64,000 bases of DNA from Phoronis australis. Lineage: Eukaryota; Phoronida; Phoronidae. Positions 11,908 to 23,475 of the stretch are shown piece after piece. The position numbers and the translations under genes were made by a program. The notes beneath the pieces are model-generated. The model saw nothing but the letters and a program-made list of their open reading frames with translations, was not told the origin of the DNA and did not search any database. Numbering within the stretch: position 1 is the first letter of the stretch; each line of letters opens with the position of its first letter. The DNA is taken from positions 1 through 64,000 of the forward strand of contig NMRA01000817.1 of the NCBI GenBank assembly GCA_002633005.1. Direction: 5' to 3'.

Positions 11908-14900
11908 CTAGAAAGAGAATGGATTATCAGGCAAAGCTTAGTCTTTGCACAGCGCCATTACAAGCCGTGTGCTTTGACGCCTACATCGACAGCGAAAACG
12001 ATCAACCGGTGGTTTTTTCACACAGTCGAAAGAACAGAGTATTCTTTCAAGTTGAATTTCGCCCTGTTCGCTAGTTCACAACGGAAATCGTAAATTCGGT
12101 CTTTTAACAAACGTCATGAAATCAGTCTCCAATATTTTTTCCAGTGATTAATTCCACTTCCGTAACCATCTCAAGTCACTGACAATGCTTACATCCGCCA
12201 ATAACGTTGGCCAATCTCAATAAACTTTGAAGCGTTTTCTCGGCTCGCTTGACGCTTTTGTTCGTAACGGAAGCGGCTGGTCGAAATGCAGCTTTAACTA
12301 CTTCGTAACGGCAATGAGTGCCGACCAGTCAACTACCTGCGTTAATCCCGACGACCTAATATGTGATAGAACACTGCAGTAGGCCGCCATTCCGTCGAAT
12401 AAAGTAATTTTTGGTTTGAAAGATTGGTCTTAACTTCTTACTCACTGAAATGAGAGGTGACATCTTCAGTGGTCTTGCAAAAAACTGTCAGTAACTTATT
12501 GTTAGAGACAATGTTCGGTGATTAAAATGGCACACTTTGACAAGTCAACTCGTGGTTCTTGGTCTTAAGCAATATTAACGAACTACCAGCTCATTCCACG
12601 CCTAGAATCACATCTATTCCGCATGCGTGCACCCAGCCTTCAATGTGGGGGGCTCGAATTCCTGACGTTGTGGACCTTTTGGTGACAAAAAAGCTGGCGG
12701 ACTAAAAACAAACGGGGGCACCACTGTGAATTGCGTGTTTGTGCTTCTTTAGTGGACTTTTGTCTCATTTTCTCGGACTTTTTGTTTCTCAGAGGCGGAC
12801 CTTTTTGCCCACTTCGGCAAATNCCCCCCCGCCCCCTGGGTGCGCGCATGTCCCGACAACGGAACAATTTGGGACACTTTTCATAACGATAAATCAGTGG
12901 TCTTCAGGTCACGTGATGTGGCCAATAGGTGGCGAGCAGACCAGACTTAAAATGTATGTCTAAAACAAAATGGCACAGGTTCATTGCACCTTTAATATGT
13001 ACATAGCTTCATCAAACCAATTAAACTCAAACCATCGTGCTATCCTGGCTTACGAAATGACTTCAGTTTTCAAACGCAATCATAAGTTAAGGCCAAAAAC
13101 GCAACTGATTAGTTCTGGGTAGAGTTCAGTAACCCTAGGATCTCGCGAAAAAGCAAGAGTTCCCGAGATTACGTGAGATATTGCACCATATTTCAAATGA
13201 CATGTGATTTTCGCCAGATTTTTGCGAGGTCCTAGCTTAGCTAAACTCTACTCGGGTCAACATTTTTCGAAAATTGAGTGGGAAATTCAGCGGTAATAAG
13301 CAAAATTATGCGGAATGTTTTTGTTTCGTACTCATCGTTTGACAAATCATGGTGTTTCGTTTCGTACTTATCAGTACTCTTGTGCCTTGTGCAGCTTTTC
13401 AAAAAACGATACCTCTTTCTCTAATTGTCTCAGAATAAGTGGAGTTAGACACGAAAATCAATTTTACATATGTTTGGCCTCAGTAATATAGAATCGTCTA
13501 GCTTTTTATTTCACGGGGCAATACCGAGGACAAGAACAGTGTACGTTCTAATGTTTCCCTCACTTATTCTGAAGATGATCAACTGATACTTTATTTTTTG
13601 TTGCTCCAAGTATATTTTACGTAATCAGTTAATTAGGCCAAATTGAGTGTAATATAATTCCGAGGGGAACCCCACACCTTTGCATTGTAGTATTGTTCAA
13701 AATCTATTCAGGATTTTTTTGCCTAGTGGACAGTTTCAAAACAAGGGGTGTTATGGATAAGAATCAAACCATAAGCAAACGACAGACCCATCGATAGTAG
13801 CGACTATCGTCGGCCAATAAACAACGCCGTATATATACTTACTGGGTTTGGTCATGCGTCTTAGCTCCAGCAAGCAATCTGGTTTCATGTGATTTTGGCC
13901 GAAAGCGCCACACAGTGTCAACACATCGTATTTATCTGGAAATGCGAACAGGGTTATCGTGAACAGGTCTGCTGATTTTGCTCGTTGTTTCAAGGAATAC
14001 TTCACCCGGTTTTGACATTTCAAAAGAAATTGACTGACGACTGTGCCAGCCAGTCCCCTAAAATAACTAATGGTCTGTAATTCTCCTTTGGAGCAAATTC
14101 GGAAAATCCTCACAAATTTTCTAAACCGGCTCAGTTGCGTGACACTCGCTTTAGCACGACTTCAAACTTTCATTGGAACACAATATCATCAAGAAAAAGT
14201 CCACTCCTCAATGATTTTGAATTGTCTGTCAACACAATATCTTGATGTGATAGCCATTTCTCAAATTTGTAATTCGAGCCTTCGTTCGTTTAATTTAAAC
14301 TCCCGGATCGTACCACTCCTTTAGTTGCACGTATTTCTGCCCTTAGAAAAAACATCGGTATGATGAATGTTAGTGAACGGACTTTTTCCCAATCAATGTA
14401 CCTTTTTACCAAAAACGCAAGGCCACGTGTCCATGGGAATGGCGTGGAATCAAATCTGGCGAAAGCTGGGTCCAGGGAACAGCTTAAAAACAGGAAAAAG
14501 CAGTTCCAGAAGTGGGCGTTTTAATGTTTCTATAGATTGACAAGAAGTTTGACAGGTAGTGCCATCATGAGGCAACCTCTGTGCTTGAGACCAACCTGAG
14601 CTAATTTTGGACTGAAGCAATGAACTAGCAAAAGAAATGGAAACATCAAGACACTACTCTTCTAATGACCGCCTCATGTTTGGCTGCCATGGCAAACAGA
14701 GCAATGATTATTCCGAGTCCGACCGGCGCCAATTCAAAAAGTACATGTACAGGTTTCAGCACAATGTGTGTAATTAAAACTCCAACACCTTGACTGTGCT
14801 GCTGGATCAACGCATTTTATTAAGGACATTCTCATTTAAAGAGCGCCCATAATTTTGTGGAACCCTGTAAATTTTAGCACTATTTCCAATTATATTAACT

Positions 14901-17860
14901 ACAGATCTGAACAAGTCAAATCGAGAAATGAGCGTTTAATTTTTTATACTTCATTGACGTCCTTCACCTAGAGCCGTTTTCACTTACTGTCCTCAATACC
15001 CTGCGTACCCTCGGCCGTCACAAAGGACACGATGGTTCGTTGGTAACACCCTCTGCGTTCAGCAATTTTCAACATCTTTGGACTGGGGTCGAGACCGTCC
15101 ACGTTCGTAAAACCACGTTTGCCCAACTAAACATACAAAGCAGAAATTATGAACGCGCAAGTAAAAACATTGACGTTACATACGCTTACTGCAACAATTA
15201 AACATCGCATAATTCTAGTTAATAAATGAAATATCGACAACTTAAAAACAGTCAGCGGTGCAGCTCCAATGGTCTTTTATGAAAGTAAAATCAGAAAGTT
15301 GGTCTTGTGCTCCACGCAACCATTTCAGAAAAATATTTAAATCTCTTTTGACCAAAAGTCCAAAGTTTCTGAGAATGTACTGTACACCAGACAACTGCAC
15401 TGTATGACGTCTCGTCCACATGTACCCAGTACCGGATTAAGCATTCCCTGGGGTTCTGGGCTGTACTAAATTGTTGGGATCACTCTGCTGAGCCCGATCC
15501 CTTGTAGTCATATTTTTAACTCGTTGCCCTGGACACGACCTTCTTAGCCAGAATTACCCCTGCCTCTGCTGCATGGTCGCCCATCTTTACTCAGGTACAC
15601 AGAGGCATGTAGGGTCGCCATGGATACAAAGCTGTAACTTAGCTTGACTGAAAATACGGCACTGCGTGTACCCACTAATCAGGTTCTTAAAGCTTAAAAC
15701 AAAATGGTAAAAACAGATTTGTGCAGCTACGTAAGGTTCTCAAAGCCGGCGAAATTTGAATGGTGAAATAAGGCCTGAAAGAATCCACAAGTTCCAGTGA
15801 AGACCGATTCAGTGTTGTTGTCTCGAGTGTACTACATGTATATTTGTTTCGGCTATTGGGTAGACTGTTCTCAGGTACAGTGTAGTGTCGGACAGTGTTC
15901 TGCAGTTGACAGCAAAATACTTAGAGAGAGTTAAGAGCCCTCTGTTGAAATGGCTGGTACTTCATTCCCAACGCAAAATCAAACATGATTGGCACTACAG
16001 AAGTTATTGGCTTCACCTCAACACCGCTGAGCCCTGTTCCGGCTCCGCAATCCAGAATGCTGACATCTTTTTCTTGACCTTTTAGCTTCAGGAGCTCGTC
16101 AGCTACATAAAACGCTTGTTTGTAGTTGACTTCTGGTGAAAGCACATCCTATAATAGTTAAAAAAATGAAATTATTGGTGTCACCCGAGTGGATCGGGGG
16201 CGGACTGATGAAACGAAAGATTAAAAATTAAAATCCATACAACAAACTTGAAGAAAATAAAGCAATAGCCAATATTTTTGTAATGTCGTCCGTGCGACAA
16301 CCTGCTAGTCCTCGACAGGTTATCCTTCCCACCCACCGCCCACCACTGATAACGCGGGGTTCGATGATGTGTGAAACTTTCAAAAGAAGACAGGAAGACG
16401 CTTGATCAGTTCTAAGACAACCCAGCCGCAAAATCGAACGTGCCCGAAGGTGCTCTTTAGTCGAGTAACCGGCACAATACTAACGAGCAAACTGCACATA
16501 TTCTGGCCAGTCGCTTGCTATCACCATGGGCGCACGGTGCCATATGTATGCAATTAGTACACACAGGGCACCGTTATGTGCAGCTAACCTGCGCCTACAT
16601 ATGGAACTATGCGCATGTGGTTACATGCGCCTACATATGGCTACATGCGAAAAAATGGAGCAAAAACTAAGGAGCATTTTTACAAAGGAATTTGCTTTGA
16701 ATAGTAATTCCATACAGTCATATCATTTTAATGATTTGAGTGAAAGCTGACATCTCCGTCCTCCCACCTATAGAACGAATGATATATGTTGATTTGTGGC
16801 CAGTTCGACAAGTTCATCCGTTTAAATGAAACCTACAAATAAAAAGATGAAAGACATTCACAGGAAACACCCAATTTATACAAACGCATATAAACTTCTA
16901 AAAAGTAACTTCCGTTCCAGTTTTTCCATGTTTAACATATATAAAAACCAACCACGTGACGTATATACTTAAGACAGATCACGTTTCAGAAGTTCATTGT
17001 AATGTGAAAGAAAACAGCTGGATTCTACTCTCTGATAACTCGTGAGACAGTCTGACACTGAGTGACTCTCGGCTACACCGTAACCAACTACATGATGCAC
17101 CTGATCATTCTCGGCTGTCTTGTTTAATCTATGCCTTCCACGACAGTGGTAGTGGCCTTTTGGTCTCATTTCATTTCTACCTACACATACAATTAATTAT
17201 CAGCCAAATATATGTAGACGTCAAAGTAAGTTGATCGTGGACAAATATAGAACGAATTGAGAGAGTGTTTAAGAAACCGGTTAACAGAGGTTACTGTCAA
17301 GTTTTCAATTGTACTTTTAGATGGCCGGGTTGAAAGCAAATAGTAAAATATCATGTAATGATGTAATGGCCAAAACAACAGTTCGCTGCACAGTCCTCAT
17401 TGATGTTCGTGAAATTTGTTAACGAAACTTGTAGACAATGTAGGACGTAGCACTGAGTAGTTAGCTAATTATAAGTCATTACCCAACAAGACTGACGCTT
17501 GGTTGGTATATCTCAAGAGCAGCAGCTGCCAAGAGCTGAGCTGTTACGTACGATTCACAAGAATAGGCGGGATTCAAGACAAAATCCGGGTGGTACGATT
17601 TGTTACGTTGCATTCGAATTTCCGCGTGGGAAGCCGCCTGACTACATGTATGTCACAAGCAAGGTTGTTCTACAGCTGGGTTCCACTAACACAAGGGCGA
17701 CTTGTGAGTTATTCTCCGTAGTCTACTACGTACGCACCTGATCATACTGAGTTGACCAATCATCGTAAAAAGTAGCGGCGTTCCAGTCTCCTTTTTGTTG
17801 ATTGGCAACTGCTAAGCGCTCCGCCGTCGTCAATAAACTAGACCCATCCACTCCAGACAT
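11723..17860 (-). CDS. METTL27-like: METTL27 (WBSCR27)-like SAM-dependent methyltransferase, whole gene
   Basis: Five minus-strand exons (17860-17738, 16148-16017, 15126-14988, 13935-13843, 11907-11723) join with matching phases (0, 0, 1, 1) into 223 codons plus TGA, close to the roughly 245 aa of vertebrate METTL27. Order of motifs: an N-terminal FYDDWSTQYDQ typical of this family, motif I LDCGAGTGLSG (SAM-binding glycine loop), motif II VDGLDPSPKML with its acidic residue, then NKYDVLTLCGAF (motif IV region), ELRRMTKPNGYIVIG (post-I segment and strand) and a C-terminal GKFKL...YVLQVLKK. It is a class I Rossmann methyltransferase; the substrate of METTL27 is not established. Every donor and acceptor is GT/AG. 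Intron 4 carries a short inverted-repeat transposon (12622-12850). Confidence 0.9.
12622..12850. mobile_element. Short TIR element, family A copy 1 (in METTL27-like intron 4)
   Basis: It begins CATGCGTGCACCCAGC and ends with the inverted counterpart GGGTGCGCGCATG. Flanks are TTCCG (12617-12621) and TCCCG (12851-12855), a 4-of-5 target duplication. The interior shares TGGACCTTTT, the motif reading CTCGGACTTTTTGT with a following cag-AGGCGGAC run, and TTTTTGCCCAC with the copies at 18411 and 43581. An ambiguous base lies in its C run (12823). It is too short to encode a transposase. Confidence 0.85.
13843..13935 (-). CDS. METTL27-like: METTL27-like exon 4
   Basis: The acceptor is GCATTTCCAG. 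The split codon AAT gives NKYDVLTLCGAFGQNHMKPD, followed by CLLELRRMTKP. The donor is A before GTAAGTAT, phase 1. It is 93 nt and in frame with both neighbours. Confidence 0.88.
14988..15126 (-). CDS. METTL27-like: METTL27-like exon 3
   Basis: The acceptor TGTTTAG precedes LGKRGFTNVDGLDPSPKML, followed by KIAERRGCYQRTIVSF. The donor is A before GTAAGTG, leaving phase 1. DGLDPS plus the methionine-leucine helix matches the second strand and helix of the family. Confidence 0.9.
16017..16148 (-). CDS. METTL27-like: METTL27-like exon 2 (SAM-binding motif I)
   Basis: The acceptor AACTATTATAG precedes DVLSPEVNYKQAF. The exon encodes 44 residues ending LDCGAGTGLSGVE, with donor GAG before GTGAAG, phase 0. 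It carries the GxGxG-type SAM loop. Reading through the donor yields only a short extension before a stop. Confidence 0.9.
17738..17860 (-). CDS. METTL27-like: METTL27-like exon 1 (start codon)
   Basis: The ATG at 17860-17858 sits in the context GACCATGT. The exon encodes 41 residues from MSGVDGSSLL to FYDDWSTQYDQ and ends in CAG before GTGCGT, phase 0. FYDxWxxxYDQ is the hallmark just upstream of the methyltransferase fold in METTL27 and its relatives, which supports this start. Confidence 0.88.
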
Positions 17861-18410
17861 GGTCGATCGCCGGGTGATAGAATGATTCGATGAGGTTTGA
17901 AGGTCGGTGGCCGCAATGTGATAACGTCATGGCCGATAGATGGGGCCACAGGTTGCCTCGATAGCTGGCATGCAGGTAGCGAGTCGGGACGGACGTGACG
18001 ACTGCCACACTGGTGTATGTCTCAGTGAACACATCACTGGACTCGCCTCTTTCAGTTTCGCAGAAAACTTTATGAACAAAATAAAAAGGTGTGAGTGATT
18101 TCTCACATCCAAAATCACTAGACATGACGTCAGAAACTAATATTCTGTCTCATCTGCATGGCTATTTTACTAATTCCGGCGGCCACTGACTCCGCCGGGC
18201 AACTAAAGTCGGGACGGCGGATAAGCGTATACATGTACATGTACATGTACATGCTCGTGAACGAGTGTTCAGTCTTGGCTTGCACTTAATGACCCCAGAA
18301 TTAATGCTAGAAGCTCTGATCTGAGCTCAAATTTTCGAGTTTTTACTTGAACACTGGAAATTAGCTCGCGGGCTATGCAAAACTAGTCATGCAGCGGAAA
18401 ATGAACATTG
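17861..18410. other. 5' flank of the METTL27-like gene, with (TACATG)4
   Basis: This is the upstream region of the minus-strand methyltransferase gene. No TATA box is obvious. A perfect TACATG x4 microsatellite lies at 18230-18253. Overlapping minus-strand ORFs at 17838-18125 are out of frame with the gene and look like shadows. Confidence 0.5.
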
Positions 18411-18638
18411 CATGCGCGCACCCAGCTTTTATGGGGGGTGAGCTCGAATCCCTGACCAAGTGGACCTTTTGCCGAGCGGGAGAACTAAAAAGGGGGTACC
18501 ACCTTCAGGTCTGTGAACTGTGCGTCTCAGTGCGCCTTTAGCAGTGGACTTTTCAGTGTCTCGTTTTCTCGGACTCTCTCTGAGGCGTACCTTTTTACCC
18601 ACGTTCGCCAAATGGGGGGGGGNCTGGGTGCGCGCATG
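18411..18638. mobile_element. Short TIR element, family A copy 2
   Basis: It starts CATGCGCGCACCCAGC and ends GCTGGGTGCGCGCATG in inverted form (one base before the C is an N in the G run). Flanks CATTG (18406-18410) and GATTG (18639-18643) match at 4 of 5 positions. It is in the same orientation as copy 1 and shares the interior motifs TGGACCTTTTGCC, TCGTTTTCTCGGACT and ACCTTTTTACCCAC. Confidence 0.87.
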
Positions 18639-18639
18639 G

Positions 18640-21600
18640 ATTGTTCACACAAATGAATTGGATTTCAAGACCCCGGTGGGAGACCGCGGGTCTAAAGTTT
18701 TCTCAGTACGTACATGTACATTCTAGTAATTATGTGGTGGTTCACTAGTCTGGCCGGAGATTCCTTTAATTGTTCGAAAGCTACTTGAAGTCGCAGCACT
18801 GGAGTATATCTTTGGTCGCTGAGGTCAGGCTGCGGAATACTTAAAACAAGTCGTGATATTGGCAATTGGCGGCAATGGTGAAAACGTCCGCCACAATGAC
18901 ACCCAGACCAATGTCTCGACGGCGTTTTATTTATCTTAGAACAGAGCCGTGCCTGTCAGGAATAGAACGAGGAATAAAGGGTAGATTTTGTTAGAAGAAT
19001 GGTTGGTTAAATGTAAACATCTTCGTATTTCAAAACACGGGACATTCCGATGCGGAAAGCTTCAACAATTAAGAGGGGCAGGTCCGAAAGTGCGGGACAC
19101 TTAAGAAGCTAAGCCGTTGAATCTTGTCACTACAGGCCTCTATATACAACTGTAGTAGCATTACAGTTTGGCAAAAATACCAAAGTGATGACATTTGGTC
19201 AGAATTTAGTACAATACTTACTAAGATCAGAATCTTAAGTGTATTAAATTCAACGAACATTTCAAATGGACTCATATTGCTCTCATTTTCCGTAAACTAA
19301 ACCAAAATGTTCTACATGGTAAGTACATTGTGATCAGTGGGTAGAGTGGTAACAAATCACGTTCATAATCTGCGTGTATACGACTCACGTTACGACAGAA
19401 GCTGTGAGCCTGTGAAAGCACCGAAGCTCATTCAATGCACCAAATCCTCTTAGATTTTTTGGTTTATTTAACACTGACCTCGGCGTTGACTGCAAACGTA
19501 ATACAATAAATACCACACAATAATTTTTAACACAACACTACATAAATGGCAGATAGAAATATTTAAGTATATTACTAAAATATGACCGACAAAACTCTCA
19601 AGGTTCATAAAGCTATAAATAACTAAACACTAGACAAAAATTACGATGTCGGGATGATTCGAGAAAGTAATGTACTTTCTACTTCCATTAAGAGTCGTCT
19701 ATATTGTGCGTTTAATAACAGAAACATTGTAATAATACACGCATTTTAATGTTTTAATGTTATTTGTTTGTTTGTGTTATTAATATATTTACTCATATTG
19801 AAATAAAGTGCTTCAAATAATTCATTGCACAGACAAATCAGTAAAGATGAACATATGTTTATCAGGAATGCGTCAGATTCTTCGTTTAAAAGTTTGTGAA
19901 ATAAAAGTTGTTTACATTTTGCCGCTGCAGTTAGGTGAATACTATTAGGTTTTAGTCGAAGGCTGTTCCATTTTTTGACATCTGTGTAATGAATGGAGAC
20001 CTGGTCGACACTTTTGTTAACAACAGCAGGGGTAGTTTCATCTGATAAAGAACCACTGAGAGGTATTTTGGCTTTTAGTTGAAGTCTGTGGGTAGCAATA
20101 GAACCATGTTATAAGGGACACGTATTTTAATGTGAAACACGGATTACATTCAGTTGCGGCAATAAATTTACTCTCAACAACTCGGTTGGTCCAATATGGG
20201 ATTCTAATTGCTGAATAAGGAGCTATCAAAAAAGAAAATAACTTTTGACATCCTTGTAATTCAGTTACTCTAGTGGAAGAAATTAAACCACTCACTAGTG
20301 TTCCAGGCACAACAGCCGTAGTCAAAATGACATGATAAGAGCAATCCAGCACAACACTGGGATATGGATCCTACACTGATTGTTATGAGGCCGGTTGATA
20401 CGCCCGGAGCAACGTTACATGATGTAAATGAATTTCAATCTGGTATTTGCCATTGGATTCCGAAGTGTCACAGACTGACCAACGGACAGTCCAGCTCAAC
20501 AGACGTCAGGTGACCTTGTCGAATCGTGTGTGTATTTGGACGAATATCTACAAAACTAGACTAAGTATATTTTTATTTCAGTAAAGTATATATCTTGTGA
20601 AAGTAGAAAGCTTGTTGATCTGTCATCAGTTGAGTCTTAATCTCGGCCAAACAGATGATTCAAGTTCAGTAAGATGGCCCAATTTCATTTTATATGAACG
20701 TTCAAGACGACGAAAAACTTAAAAAGCTGTTACGGTTTTATAAATTACCATCTCAATTTTGAAAGATACAAATTTCGATATTTTTATTCAAAATCATATG
20801 GCACCTTATGCAAAAGTGGACTATTAATAAAATCCTATAATAGTGCCGCCAAAGTGAAAAGCATGATATCTAATAAAATTTTATAACAGAACCAATCCAG
20901 TAATTTTTGAAATATGATGTTACGATATTTGCTAAATTTGGATATTTTCTAGGGTTCTGGATAACTTGCATGTTCTTTCTCTATATTTAATTTGACCAGT
21001 CAATTAGAATCATGTGCCACACGTGTTCCCACCATATTTTATGCAAATACCGGCTGCATCCGAGACTATTCAGCTCCGGTCTCGTCACCTGGTGACTGGT
21101 CAAAACGGATATTAGAGATTCACCTGGTTAACCTGGTTCCCGGGCCTCACAAGATGGCGTCACGAATAACTTCTCGTGGGTCTGTGTAGGAGACTAGCAC
21201 CCAACCAATCTCGTGGGTCCGTGCAGGAGACTAATTCTGGTCGAATTATCTCCACCTGTACATGTAAAAGTAATCTTGTAACACAGGCGCTTGAGTTTAG
21301 TTCTTCGGTTGCAAATGACCTTGACTCGATAGGCTCAGAAATTCGAGCGCCTGTGTCTGTAACATATGGCATGGAAAGTAATTCCAAGAGCCCATTTCTA
21401 CGTTTGGTATATTTTTTTTCTGAAATTCTCTTAGTTGGACTATTTTTGAGCGGACTCACGAAATGTTGATCAGTCCCACGACTTGTTGTTCATCAGCTCC
21501 AATTAAATGAGCTTCCTTGTAGACGAGTCGGTCTTGCTGTGCGTGAACTCGGAATCCTGCTCTCAAGATCCGATGCGTGAACTTGGAAATGAACACATAT

Positions 21601-22800
21601 TTGGGCAATCAGGTGAATTTTTTTGATCAGTGTAAAGAATTTTTGTTGTTATTGGACTTATGGTCACTCATTTTCTCCTTTACCGTAACTTGTGTCAAAG
21701 AATCGGGAATTTGTGATTGTGTAACGGGAATCGGTGGAGCACCGATCTACGTAATTTCTCAGTAAATTGTCGACTGTTCGTAGCTAGCCGATAAAATATT
21801 TGCAGCGTTGTGTACTTTTTTACTCGTTCGAATCGCATACGAGAGAACCATGGTGACAACTCATAGAGAGAGAAACAAGGGAGAAGTAGATAAATATACT
21901 GAGTTTATTATGCGCTAAATATAAAATACAAAGCTACACAAACTTACAACACATGATATCGCTAACTTGCGGCGTCGACTGGACAACGCAGCTTTGACTT
22001 ATAACACAAAGAATTTATAAACAAGAAGAACTCGCTGAAAAATGTCAAAGTCCAAATGTAAAAGGCCCAAACAGTTAGCTTGCTTGGTTGGGATTCCTTG
22101 CGGATAGAGTCGAGACCCGGCAGAATCTCTGAAGCCTTTAGCGTGAGCGGGCGGGCACATTTTTCTAGGCTTATTCGCACCGCGAATGTTCCAAATTACG
22201 CTAAAATAGGGGTCTCAAGATAAATGTAAAAACCAATCAAAATAGAACTAAAAATTTCGTCATCGCAAGTCCCATATAAAGAATTGACCATCTTACACCC
22301 CTTTAAATAAATAATCACACTCTAGCTTCTGGAACTAAACTGACGACTGGTCTTCACTCACGACTCCATCAATAGACAGCGCTCCCGTCACAATTGGTTG
22401 CAATTATTGATTGGTGACTAAAGATCGCCAATAGTTGAAAAAAGATAAGTTGAATTTTACATTATCTTATTAACATATAATTTGGTTTAGTGCAGTGCAA
22501 ATTTTTATCAACGTGAACGTGATTATTTGAGTGACCTTTACTGGTTTCCTCATGTTTTCCAAGTTCACGAATACGCGATCTTGAGATTAAGCAAGATTCC
22601 GAGTTCACGTGTAGTCTTTCATTGTGACTAGCCGGAGCCCCACCTAGTGTAAAGAAAATGCGCGGGCACATGGTCAACTTGTGACTGATACAAAGGTCGA
22701 TAGGGTCGATATTATGGCTGGCAATTTTATTAAGGTGGTATATCGATTGATTGTTTTTTAAGTTAAGAAACATCCAGTAATAGTCGGACTTGACGGTCAC
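18640..22800. other. No gene supported
   Basis: This is AT-rich intergenic DNA. A small imperfect direct repeat, CTCGTGGGTC(C/T)GTG(C/T)AGGAG, occurs at about 21172 and 21213. ORFs at 20038-20352 (minus) and 21160-21469 (both strands) have no recognisable motifs. Confidence 0.5.
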
Positions 22801-22807
22801 TGGCGAT

Positions 22808-23075
22808 CCCATGAGAGCTTATATTTCGATCTACCCTGACGCCTGTATGTAGGCCTACTCAGTAGGCTACTGATCGATGCCACAGGCGTCCTCAGCTTCT
22901 GATCGTCCCCAATACATATGTAGTGTATTGGGGACGATCAGAAGCTGAGGACGCCTGTGACTGATACTACAGCCGATCAAGCATCGATCTGGTTACAATA
23001 CATATTCAAGTAGGATGTACACTATTAGTAGGCCTACTATACGAATGTTGTAACATCGAAATAAGCTCCCTTTTG
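22808..23075. mobile_element. Foldback inverted-repeat element with 36-bp perfect hairpin
   Basis: The arm at 22881-22916 is the exact reverse complement of 22924-22959, separated by a 7-bp loop (TATGTAG). Pairing resumes outside: GATCGATGC (22872-22880) with GCATCGATC (22981-22989), the TAGGCCTA-centred GTAGGCCTAC on both sides (about 22849 and 23028), and AGCTTAT-TTTCGAT at about 22815 with ATCGAAATAAGCT at about 23056. The whole is a nested, imperfect palindrome typical of a foldback or MITE insertion. No ORF is present. Confidence 0.85.
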
Positions 23076-23119
23076 ATCCTCCATTTTGCTTTTACTTTTA
23101 GTGATCTTTAATGTTTCAG

Positions 23120-23193
23120 GGACGAATATCAGCTGCCTACCCTGATTTATTGAAACATCAAGTTGTAATTTCAGATTGGCGAAAACCGCCTGA
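23120..23193 (+). CDS. Exon-like segment of unknown gene
   Basis: A pyrimidine-rich tract ending in TTTCAG precedes, and GTAAGT follows, a 74-nt segment open in one frame only (GRISAAYPDLL, then KHQVVISDWRKPP), ending in phase 2. Both splice sites are strong. The phase does not fit HPRT exon 2, so it is not placed in that gene unless a further exon lies between. It could also be a chance pairing of sites. Confidence 0.25.
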
Positions 23194-23383
23194 GTAAGTT
23201 TTGCAGTTTGCCACTGAATGACATAGATTCCCTGGCTTTATATTAACTTGCTTTAAAATTCACTGATTTACCATCAAATTCTTTAGGCAGTGTCTCTACT
23301 GTTAAGCAGAGACGGTGGCCATCCCATTACGTTTTCATATTCCGGAAGCTTAATAGCTTTTCAATGAATTGACCTATCGCAAA

Positions 23384-23466
23384 CTCCGCCCCCTTGCGTA
23401 TTGTCGACTAACAAACAATAAGTTTTATCCGGCAACACGTTGTTTGTCGGGTAAAATGGCGGCTTG
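23384..23466 (+). promoter_or_regulatory. Putative HPRT promoter / 5' UTR motifs
   Basis: CTCCGCCCCC at 23384-23393 is a GC box. AAAATGGCGGC at 23453-23463 matches the YY1 core that often sits just downstream of the start site in TATA-less housekeeping promoters. The placement, 1.5 kb before the first certain HPRT exon and just before a possible donor, suggests the transcription start region. This is inference from motifs only. Confidence 0.35.
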
Positions 23467-23469
23467 GAA

Positions 23470-23475
23470 ATGAAG
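23470..23475 (+). CDS. HPRT1: Proposed HPRT exon 1 coding part (Met-Lys)
   Basis: ATGAAG followed by GTGTGT would give a phase-0 junction to exon 2, as in vertebrate HPRT1, whose first exon codes only nine residues. It would begin the protein Met-Lys-Ile-Asp-Glu. The stronger-context ATG at 23456 opens only a five-codon ORF (MAAWK) whose stop overlaps this ATG. A start elsewhere upstream is quite possible. Confidence 0.25.

Noticed and set aside
16355-16370. GGGTTCGATGATG as a tRNA B-box
   Set aside because: No acceptor stem or A-box at the right spacing; no tRNA gene could be folded by eye anywhere in the window.
16540-16650. Repeated GCGCCTACATATGG motifs
   Set aside because: Only two close copies with no clear unit; a minor local duplication.
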